Shown here in pieces: positions 14,001-26,000 of a stretch of DNA of 64,000 nucleotides. Where the stretch lies: the NCBI GenBank assembly GCA_959347315.1, contig OY365817.1, positions 1,363,357 to 1,427,356 on the forward strand, in the 5' to 3' direction. A program made the position numbers and the translations under genes. The DNA comes from Bimastos eiseni. Taxonomy: Eukaryota; Annelida; Clitellata; Crassiclitellata; Lumbricidae. Positions within the stretch are counted from its first letter, which is position 1; each line of letters opens with the position of its first letter. Below the pieces are notes generated by a model, which was not told the origin of the DNA, ran no database searches, and saw only the letters and a program-made list of their open reading frames with translations.

Positions 14001-17000
14001 ATAGTGCCTCTCTCAATACAACCTAATCAGAGGCGCTGTCAGTGCGGAAAGCCCTATGGGAAAAAAAGTCTCATGAATGCGGGCAGATACAGAAGCCAAA
14101 ATCAAGAAGCAATAATAATAATATATATCTAGAAATATATCTAGATATATGATATGGTGCATTGAAAGTATCATACAGAAGCATTAGTCACTCTTGCCAT
14201 TTAAAGCCATCAAGAAGAGACGATGTGTTCGGTAGGCAAACAGACAGTCCTCGGACGACGAGAAAGTCCATGACTGGGTGTCACCCACACACCTGTAGAA
14301 CGCAGCACATTCGCATCCAGAGGACTTGCATATGCATGGATGTATAGATGCCTATTTATACGCGTGATGTGGTCACATATGTGTGCTGTTGATTTTAGGA
14401 TTTGCTGGACCAACCGGACCACCTGGATCAAGGGGAGACTTTGGTGTCTCCGGGGCAACAGGACTTGCAGGAGAGAATGGTGCAGCAGGCAGCACGGGAC
14501 CTGATGGATCCCCTGGAAGTCCTGGAGCCAAGGGACTGCCGGGCCTGCAGGGTGAGGCTGGTATCCCAGGGGCTTCGGGCATGCCCGGAGATCCTGGGTT
14601 CCCAGGTCAGGCAGGACCCGGTGGGGCTCAGGGAACGAGTGGAGTCGCTGGAGACACTGGGGCAACTGGAGGTCCTGGGCAGGTGGGTGATGTGGGATTA
14701 CCAGGGGTGCAGGGAGCAACTGGTGGGCCAGGCCCAATCGGCCCTGTCGGAGGGGCTGGGCCGGGTGGTGCCAGAGGACTGCCTGGACAACGTGGTGATC
14801 CTGGACCCAGAGGACTAGATGGTCCCATTGGACCATCAGGACCAAGAGGCACTCAAGGTTAGTCCTTTCTCTCTCTCTAATTGAATCTAAACCCTTTATA
14901 GAATTCATTGACACAACTGCACAAGGCATTGCAATAATCAGTTGTTTCTAATTATAATGATGACACAGGCCTGCCAACTGATCTGGATGTTGTCCTAATT
15001 ACAATTAAGACAGCATCTAGGACAGCATTACAATGTAATGTAATTCTCGATTACATTACATTATTAACAGCTTGATCTTGATGTGCCATCAGTTGATACA
15101 TTGTACATAAAACGCCGATACAATAGAGGTTACTATCGACAGGTATCGATAGAAACAAAGGTAGACGAAGACTACGCTGCGGATAGATAATAAAGATGAG
15201 AAGATACATCACTTGGACTGACTCCAAGAGGAGCAGTGGGCCTGATAAATGATGGTGGACGATGGAGATCATTTACTCGTACCCATAGCCACCTAATGAC
15301 TTGCATCAGGAACTGATGATGATGATGATGCAGGTGAAGGTTCCATATGCTTGATACACTTTCTAAGCATATTTGGATGTTAATTAGTAAGTTAATTGAG
15401 ATTACTAATCGTTTCCTTTTTCAGGGGCATCTGGACAGCCTGGGTCACCTGGAGTGCGTGGAACTGATGGCCAGCCTGGATTGGCTGGTGCAACCGGATT
15501 TGCTGGACTTCCTGGTTCTCGAGGCGATCCAGGTCTTAGGGGTGCTGCTGGTTCCAGTGGGTCAAAGGGTGGTCGAGGGGACTTTGGAAATCCCGGAGCG
15601 GCCGGAGCAACCGGTGCAATCGGAGCAGTTGGAACCACAGGTGGAACCGGATTTACTGGAGCACGTGGAACGCCTGGCTTGCCAGGGCAATCCGGAGTAC
15701 GAGGAATATCTGGAGCTGATGGATCAACTGGAGCGGCTGGACCAGCTGGACAAGTAGGACAGAGGGGAGACTCAGGTCCTGCTGGACCTGCAGGCCCAAC
15801 TGGTCCTCAGGGTCAGGCAGGACTGAGAGGAGATCAGGGATTCCAGGGCCAGGCGGGCCTACCTGGCGACAAGGGGGCTACGGGTGCACCTGGAAACAAC
15901 GGTACTCAAGGACAGAGAGGAGATCCTGGATCCCAAGGAGTGGTAGGACTAAATGGCCCTGTGGGGGCCACCGGCTTGCAGGGGGCTACGGGCGACCCTG
16001 GAGTAATTGGTGACCCAGGACCAAGAGGACCGCAAGGATCGACCGGCTCGTCTGGGATCAGTGGCGATACGGGTCCTCAGGGTCCAGATGGGCAGGTCGG
16101 GGCTAAGGGAGTCAATGGAGATCCTGGTCTGACTGGGGAGGCTGGACTACCCGGATCAACAGGCCCTCGTGGTGATGTGGGACAAATCGGACCTCAAGGT
16201 AGGCTCTAAATTTGAAGGTTATTTTCATCCTTTATTTACTTCATCATTTTATCATAGAGTAAATATTATGTTGATAATGTCGTAGTCATCTCAATTCCTA
16301 CGTGTATGACCTGTATGTATGGATGTATGTATGCACCTGTATGTTAATCTCTGCATGTATTATGTTACGTGTGTAAGTATGTCGTCAAGATTTGAGTCAG
16401 CTGTCAAAAACTACACACACCAAAACGCTGATGCCAAACTGAAAGTTATTATTAAATATTATTAATGTTATTATGAATTCTAATGCACCAGTCATCGGCA
16501 GGATGGTTTCAAAGACAATGACAGCTGACTCAAATCTTGACGACATACTTACACACGTGTTCCCATTTGCAACGATACAAAGGACAATTGTAACGACCTC
16601 CTGCGTTTTTACACGCAGGAAATCTCACCCCGATGACGAGTTCAGTTACTTGTGAATCAATCCTTGCCCTATTGGTAAGTTTTCTAGGTTGTGCTATTAG
16701 TGTCAGCAAATCAGATTTTTCTTAGATGTATGCTGTTCCTGATACACATCTTGTCTTTGGCTGGTATTCATTCACTGTTGCCGATCCCTCCATCTGGAAC
16801 TCTCTACCTCCTTACATTTACAACTTTCTCAGCTTAAGTCTCACTTTTTCGATCATCCACCCTCAAATCCTCAACCGAAGCAACGCCCTCCTTAACAGCT
16901 ACTCTGACCCTCTGGAAACCGGACTCAGCCCTCCCTCGGACTACTCTTTTGACAACCCATTTGATTTGAATAAGCTGGTGCCCTCTGCTTGGCTTTCGAG

Positions 17001-20000
17001 AAGTTTGGTGATTACAATTACGATGCTCTAAACTGAAAACCTACCTCTTCTACGATCAACTGAGCTCACTGGTAGTAATGAGTCATGTGTTATCATTGTT
17101 TCAATTTTGCCTTAGGTGTAAGCGGTCCGTTCGGAGCAACTGGTCAAAATGGCGCTGCTGGTGCTGCCGGAAACACCGGTGCTCCAGGTTCTCCAGGTCT
17201 TCAAGGACTCAGAGGAGATACCGGACCAAACGGAACCGCTGGACCTAGAGGCGACGTTGGACTCTCAGGACCTTCCGGCCAGGTGGGGCTTCCAGGTCTT
17301 TCGGGAGCAACTGGAAATCCTGGACCGATCGGACCCACAGGACAGAGGGGCGCTGCGGGAGTCCGAGGGGCGACGGGACTGGGTGGGTTGTCGGGAGCAA
17401 CAGGAGATCCAGGAGTTCAAGGACCTCGAGGACTTCAGGGAGATCCAGGACTTGTTGGTGCAACTGGGCTGCTCGGGGGCCCGGGCCTGCGAGGGTTTGC
17501 TGGCGATCAAGGCGCAAGGGGATCTCCGGGAGGAACGGGACCGAGGGGTCTCTCTGGGGCTACAGGTAGTCTACATCTAATCTAATCGGATCTAGAGCGT
17601 TCTATGGCAATGTATTTTTAATGCATGGACTGCTTTTAAATGTGCTCTTATGTTAATGTTCAGTTATAATTACAATTAATATTAATTAATAATCTTATCG
17701 GTAAACTTGTGTAGCACTGTTGTTATGTGGACCATGTCAGTTCTATCAACAGAGTAGGACTTGAAGAGAATAAATGTTGAATTCAAGAGTTTTAATGTAA
17801 AAAGTAAAATTAAATTTGGAAACTGTTATTTATCACCATGGTTTGACGCAGTGTCTCTTGGAGGGGGCGCTATACAAGTCCTCTCACTCCTCTGTGTGTA
17901 GATCCATTTGCTCTGGAACAGAATCCATGGGCTGGGCTGTATGCATGTGCGAGAGCCTTCTGTGGTCTATTCTAGTCATGTGAGATTAGCAAGTAAGTAT
18001 ATTCTTTAGTCAGACGTCTGCAAATGCACGACATGCACAACGAAAATTTAACAAGTACAAAGAAATGCATTTCTTGATCCTAGTGACATAGGCTTCAAGT
18101 TGTTTATTAGATCAATGTTTATATACATACATATCTTCATAATACACATGCAAATACATACAATTGCATATATATGCAATTATGCATGCATTGCATAGTT
18201 TATATGGATATATGTCCATAGATACATATATACCTAACATAACTTACTTACATACATACATGTGCATTCGTGATTTAAATATATAGTTTCTATACATATA
18301 TACATGAATAAATGCACACATACTTATATGCATAAATATTTACCTGCATGCATATACGTGGTGGTTAGTCCAGCTGTTTCCTGTTGTAGGTGCGACTGGC
18401 TTATTGGGAGTAGCTGGAACGGCTGGAGATACGGGTGCCTCTGGTGCCGTTGGTGATACTGGATTGCAGGGTCCTCAGGGCGACACTGGGCCTGTGGGGG
18501 CCAGAGGGGTTGTCGGCATTCGAGGCGATCCTGGAGTCAGGGGCGAAAACGGGACTGCAGGACAGGTGGGACCGCGGGGTCCAAACGGAGTTGTTGGAGC
18601 CACCGGACCAGCCGGGCCGGTCGGACCCGCGGGACCACAGGGCTATCCCGGACCCAGAGGTATTCAGGGACTCAGTGGCGAACTGGGGCTGGGTGGTGAC
18701 ACTGGTCCTGATGGACCAGCTGGACCAAAGGGGCCTCAGGGAGCCATAGGACTCATTGGGCCAACCGGAGCAGTCGGTTCCAATGGAACTGCTGGCCCAC
18801 CTGGGTCACAAGGAGACCGTGGTTTGCCTGGGGCAACGGGTGCAACGGGGCTGCTTGGTCAATCTGGGGCAACTGGTCTACAAGGCAACATAGGTCAACC
18901 GGGTCCTGTTGGTCAACAAGGTGCAACTGGCCCGCTAGGACCTGCCGGAGGAGGTGGTGATACTGGGGCCCCTGGTCCACAAGGAGCTAGAGGTCAGAAT
19001 GGTGTCATTGGTGATCCTGGCCCACTCGGACCGGCTGGACCAGTGGGGCCAGCAGGGCCTCGAGGAGACCAGGGCGTTATGGGCCCTCCAGGAGACCAAG
19101 GTTTGAATTCTCATCTTTTGCTGGTATATCTTGGTACCTGTCACTGGTAATATGTGTTTGTTATTACACATATTTATATAGCCCATTAATATCTATCAAC
19201 ACAGTTGAAATTCATGAGAACTGTTGTTATATTTGATTGAGTTTTAATGTAAAAAGTAAAAGTTTGTTTACTTGTGAAACTATCAATAAAACAAAGCCAA
19301 ATGCACAAATGACCTAATTACCTGTTAAATGCACAAATTACCTGATTACTTAAGTCAAAAGTATAAATGACCTGATTACTCAAGCCAAATGTATAAATGA
19401 CCTGATTACGTAAATCAAATGTATGAATGACTTGATTAAGTAAGTCAAGTGAAACAAACTGAACTGATTACCTGAATGCACGAGCTGACCAAGGTTGGAT
19501 GCACAAATTGACATAATTGTCTACTTGACATAAATGAAATGCGCCTATTGGCCAAGTACATGAATTGACCAAATTGACTTATGTGAAATGCACAGACATG
19601 GAACCGGAAACACTGAAGGTTCATCCAGTGCATAAACAGTTGATTGAAGGCAACAGGTTCATCCAAAACCTATGTGGTGCTAATGTTCATGGAAACAAAA
19701 CGTTCATCCAAAACCTATGTGGTGTTAATGTTCATGGAAAACAAAAGGTTAATCAGGTGCTACAAAGTTTCATTAAATACAAAGGCTTCATCTGTTGCCC
19801 GTGTGGTGCTAATAACAATGATAAACATAACCTGAGTTTAGCTTTAAAGTAGGGCTGTAGAAATGTGGTGATCACGATTATTATACTTTGGACTATGTTT
19901 GCTTTCTTCAGGAATGAACGGAACAGTTGGTGTGCCAGGCAACGTGGGTGAGGCGGGCGCCTACGGCAGGCCAGGCACAATAGGAGGCACTGGCCCTTCT

Positions 20001-23000
20001 GGACCAAAGGGTCAGCCAGGAGATCCAGGCAACGTAGGTCCCGTTGGACCTAAAGGAGCCATGGGTCTGCCTGGTGGACCAGGACTACCGGGAATTGCCG
20101 GAGACTTGGGACCGCTCGGCCAACCGGGCGCAGTCGGTCCGCAGGGACCAAACGGAAGCCACGGTGACACCGGAGTGGCCGGATTGCCTGGTGCCCCCGG
20201 TAGACCGGGACTCATTGGGGAAATTGGAACTCCAGGTGGGACTGGAAACACCGGAGCTGTAGGGGATACTGGAGACACGGGATCGACGGGCATTGCCGGA
20301 GGAGCAGGTGCCATTGGTGCACGAGGGCAATCTGGGGCCACCGGGGTCGTGGGTGACCGTGGAACACCCGGGCTTCTGGGAGCACGAGGAGCCACCGGAA
20401 GTATCGGCCCAGCCGGACCTCCCGGTTCAACTGGGCCTCAAGGAGACCCTGGGGAGCTTGGACTGCCAGGGCCACGGGGCAGCACTGGACAAATCGGACT
20501 GATTGGACCACTTGGACCACCAGGTGTCTATTATTTATTCATTTGTTGAATTTATTTAAAGTTAATTTCTTTATTTTCGATTCATTAACTTTGAGAGCCA
20601 TACTGAAAAACCGCCTCATAGACTTGCTGTAAGATTGGTAAAGTAACCAGATCAAACATTTATATAGTGACCCTTCAAGATATCTACTCAGAGGTGTTGA
20701 GTAAATATCTTGGTATGCTTGTGATTAGGTATTTGACACTTTAACCAAGGACTGCATTGGTTTGACAGTTGCCTTTGGAATATGAATCGACAGTGTGGAT
20801 GAACCTAATTAAGTAAGATGAATTATTAGCAATTATAAATATAATTTAATATGACCCATACATAAATATACTGAGTAGTTTATCTGTGAGCGGCGCCATA
20901 TAAATGTAAGAAATGATGAAATGATACGAATTATTATTAGTCAGAGAGTAATGCATGTACTTGATTTTCTTGATTCTCAGGTTACACTGGTCAAGTGGGG
21001 GCTGTAGGACCTCGTGGACCACAAGGACCAAATGGGACCCTGGGTGGCATTGGCCCACCTGGTCCTCAGGGTATTAGAGGTGGCCCTGGTCCTCCAGGAC
21101 TCGCCGGAAATTCTGGGGCAAATGGCCCCTTTGGCCCGCCTGGATTACCAGGACGTGTGGGATTGAGGGGCGAGAGCGGTTTGCCCGGGGCCACCGGAGC
21201 GTCGGGTCCAAGCGGGCCGTCCGGTCAGCAGGGTCTACCCGGAAATGTGGGGGCCACTGGAGTTGCCGGTCGTAATGGATCTGCTGGTCCACCAGGGCCG
21301 CCGGGACCAAGAGGCAGGGTGGGGCTTCTCGGACTTTCTGGAGCCACGGGCTCTCCTGGTCCTATTGGGGACCCCGGTCTAATTGGCGGAACCGGCGATC
21401 CCGGACCGAAAGGACTCAAAGGTGATTCCGGATTTATTGGTCCAGTAGGCCCGAGAGGTCAGGTTGGTCTACCAGGGCCAGCCGGACCACCAGGACCAGC
21501 TGGGCCCCTAGGATCACTTGGTAACATCGGACCCTTAGGAGATCCTGGACAACGTGGTGTTACTGGACCTCCTGGAGACATTGGTATGAGTCTGCTTCAG
21601 ATTACTATCATTATGTACAATTAATTTCTATTATTGTTATTGACAATATTTTATAAAAAAAGTTTGAGTGAAAATTAGGAAGTTTTAAAAGAAAATGTGA
21701 GGGTTCTAGTGTAAATGGGAAAGTGCCTGTGTAAATGTTAGGGTACTGGTGAAAATGTGAGTGTATTTGTGTTAATGTGATGGTAGAGATGTAAATTTGA
21801 GGGTACTTGTGTAAATTTGAGGTTGCTGGTGTAAATTTGAACAAATTGACTAGCTATTTTAATTTGACAGTTCTAACATTCACAAGTACTCTTGTAAATT
21901 TTAAAAGATATCTGAGAGTTGCTTTGTAAATCTGGACAACAACTTGAATACATAATATGAATTTGACAGAAACGTTGGATGACACAATTTAGAGGCAGAC
22001 TTTTCAGACTTTTTGTCAATTTAGCCTCAATTCTGTATGATTATGAGATTGTCTATTACGTTCTTAGCTAGCTTTTCTCCTTTAGGTGGCTCTCTCTATT
22101 TCAGTGAAATGACTCTGGTCTAAATTAATTAACGACTTGATCATTGTAATTACCCGATGAGATTTAGACATAATGCCAATATAAAAACTTCAGAGTTGAA
22201 TATCATGGGGTTTTCTAGCTCATAGAATTTGGCTCTTTAAGTAATTTGAAATGTTTTTAAAATTCCAGGTAACACCGGATCCATTGGACCGATTGGTCTG
22301 AGGGGCGATCCAGGCCCGCGTGGGCCAGTTGGTGTTAATGGCACCGCAGGTCAGATCGGGTCGCCGGGAGCCCCCGGATCTCAGGGCTCGAACGGCATGC
22401 GTGGACCAACAGGGGCATCTGGAGCCACCGGCCCGACAGGGTATCAGGGCCAGAGAGGTGATGCGGGTCCAATAGGGGCAACCGGGTCAAGCGGGTCAAG
22501 CGGTCCAACTGGTCTTCCAGGACAGAAGGGCCCCTCTGGACCTCCGGGGCCACAGGGAGCCTCTGGTGCAACCGGAAACAATGGAACCATGGGGGCGACA
22601 GGATCGCCCGGAGCTCCTGGAGTGAGGGGAGCGACAGGAGGCGTGGGAGAAAAGGGGTCGGGAGGGGACACCGGTCCGATCGGCCCTGCTGGACCCACTG
22701 GAAGAACGGGGCTACAGGGCGAGAGGGGTGTGCCTGGAACGGGACCTGCGGGTCCACCAGGGCCCCCTGGGCAGCGTGGTGCATATGGACCAACAGGAGA
22801 TACAGGTCAGTGTCTTGTTCTTTATGTGTATCAATTATTAATCTGAAGGTCTTCAATCAGTCAATGGACTTTATTGATCAGCATAACTCAAGCACATAGT
22901 TTTGACGGACATGTACATTGACATAAATGGGGAAAACCCAAAGGAAATAAAGGTTCTACTAATAATAATAATAATAATAGGGTTGACCTAGTTATGCTAA

Positions 23001-26000
23001 TCATTAATCAGTGAGAATAGTAGTTAGTCATCACATGTTGCAATATGTCTCAAATCATTCCAATGCTATTATAGTGTCCATAATTAATCCTATAAGTCTC
23101 ATCCGGAACATGGTTTTCCACAACACTTTCAATGCCAAGTAACACACAACAAAATAAACGCACTTAGTTTATTCACTAAACCATTAAACCATGTTGGTGG
23201 TGGCAATCGATGATGGCAATATTGATGACGATGATTATTGCTGCTAGTTACGAGGAAAAGAAGCAGGATTACTGTTTTGATGACTGGTGTAAATTGTGGC
23301 ATCGGACACCCTCCTGGATTGGTGGAGCAAGCCCCTCCCTCACTCTGGCTGACTTTTATTAATTTTGTATGCCCTCCTCCTTTATCCAGGCTTGGGACTG
23401 GCACTTTCAGAGTAGGAGCAGTAGTAGTAGTAGATTCAGTTTAATGACATCTGCTGTGTTATAACAAAGATCATTAGTGTCGCCCTCCCCGTTTATCCAG
23501 GCTTGGGACTAGCAACTTTAGAGTATCAGTAGTAGTGGTAGTAGTAGCTTAAGTTTACTCACACCGTGATAACAAAGAACATTAACGTCTTTGTCCAGGC
23601 TTGGGACTGGCACCATCAGAGTGTGAACAGTGGCAGAGTTGGATAATGAAGGAATTTCTCTGTTGGTGGTTGTCTTAAGATGCTATTCTGTTTTTAGGTG
23701 CTTCTGGCAATACGGGTCCTCCTGGGCCACGTGGACCTTCTGGAAATAACGGAGTCATAGGAACTGCAGGCCCCATCGGGCCAAACGGCACACGGGGTGA
23801 CATCGGACTTCGGGGAAATCCTGGACCACGAGGAGCCCCAGGACCGCTTGGAGACATTGGTCTTGCCGGACCACAGGGCGTGAGGGGTGAACTAGGTCCC
23901 CCTGGGGCTATTGGTGGACCTGGACCACAAGGACCCCCTGGAGAGATCGGACTACGTGGCCTGCAAGGACAGCTAGGCATGCCCGGGGCTACGGGGTTAG
24001 TCGGCTTGGTGGGTGGTACTGGGTTGAATGGGCCAGTTGGCCCAAGAGGCCTCATTGGAGATCAGGGACAAACAGGTATAAACGGAACTGTGGGGCCAAG
24101 CGGACCGAGGGGTGATATTGGGCCGCCTGGGCCAGCAGGCCCCATTGGTGCTTCAGGTGCTAGTGGCTCATCAGGTCCTGTGGGTCTTCCTGGTCCATAT
24201 GGTGCAAGTGGACCTGTTGGACCCAAGGGAGATAAGGGTGAGGACGGTATTAGTGGTCCCATTGGAGTCCTTGGTCCACCTGGACCACCCGGTCCACCTG
24301 GGGCTACTGGATTGAATGGAACTCGGGGTGACGTTGGACCGTATGGACCTCCCGGTTCTATCGGGTCTTCTGGAACGCAAGGAGATACTGGTCTTACTGG
24401 GCCAACCGGGCCTCGGGGTGACCCCGGTAGACAGGGCCCACCAGGTGGTACCGGACCAGTTGGGCCAAAAGGCCAGGTGGGCCAGAATGGCATCCTGGGA
24501 CTTATTGGTGCCGTAGGCCCAGCAGGACCAATTGGTTCGTCCGGTGCCACGGGCAACGTGGGACAAGCGGGACCCCAGGGGCTTCAGGGAGCAATGGGAA
24601 CGTCGGGACCCCAGGGCGTGAGAGGAGACATTGGACCACCGGGACCATATGGACCGATTGGAACCTCAGGACCAGCTGGTCTGCCAGGAGGATCTGGTCC
24701 ACAGGGTCCGATTGGCGAGTACGGGCAGCCAGGACCGGCAGGGCCAAGAGGAGACAATGGATGGACTGGATTTACCGGCCCAGGTGGGCCACCCGGGCCT
24801 CCAGGATCACGTGGGGCCACCGGTTTGATCGGATCAAGCGGTCCAATTGGCATCAGGGGACCACCTGGTCCTATTGGGCCCCAAGGTGCTACAGGGGGTT
24901 CTGGGGCGATTGGGCCTGTGGGCCAACAGGGTATTCTTGGTGATAATGGCCCTGTGGGGCCTCCTGGGGCTACAGGAACGTTTGGACCAGCAGGAAACTA
25001 TGGAGATGTTGGCCCTCCAGGACCACCTGGAAGACCCGGATCAACTGGACCCATTGGACCCAAGGGAAACAGAGGTACAGGATCAATACGGATATAAGCA
25101 ATTCCAACATCGTATGAAAACCTAGAATCATTATAGCAATCATTCACATATACCTTTCTACATTCAATGCGTAATTATAATTTACGCTTGCTCACAGGGC
25201 AATTGTCACTCGACCTACTTGAGGTTGTTCTGCACTCTTGTGTCCTTTTTACCTGAAAAATCTTCTACTTGTCATCCTCCCTTCACAGCCTTCGGTTGTT
25301 CCATACTGGTTGTTCCAAGTATGCGCTCTGCTACACCCAATCCAAGATCTATGTTGGCCAATCAGCTTGGAACTGTCTTCCACAGTTCTTGTGCCTCAAA
25401 TTACTTACCCTCTCACCTTGCCAGTTCCAGAGATGCCTTAAGACTTTCCTGTTCCCTTGCCCAAGCGCAGACGCCCGTTGAGAGCATTGATGATTATGAG
25501 CGGTGCTATATAAATGTTCGATTACATTACATTCAAATACATTACAATTATAATTACGTTTAATAGCGACCATCGACAAGTGCTTTCACACCATACTCCA
25601 GACTCTGAATATCCATGCCATCTGTCAGCTGTCGACAGGAATCCGTTGGTTGGTTCCACGCTTGTGCGTGGGCCCACCACTGGCGACTCTTTCAGCTTTC
25701 TGTGCACTGATTTGCTAACTGTTGTACCATAGCCGTTAATAATGACAGTTAATGTCTTAATAGGCTAGTGCAGAGAGTGCTTCCAAGTAGATATCTTGAA
25801 GGGACGCAATATTATAATGTTCTGCTACATTACATTGCATCCCTTCTCTTGCTAACCCTCTCCCTGCCAGACCATTTCTTCCCTTACCATCTATCCTTCT
25901 ATCATCATATCCTCCTTAACTTATAACTACCTTTTCAAATCTCTTCAAGGTTACCTTGAGCATAATGACAGCTGACCTGGGGAAGTTCTCTGATTAAATC

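Noticed and set aside
1464..25072. Long antisense and out-of-frame open frames across collagen exons
   Set aside because: The Gly-X-Y repeat has no stop codons in several other frames. The antisense frames show only Pro/Ala/Gly or Leu/Gln/His shadows of GGN triplets.
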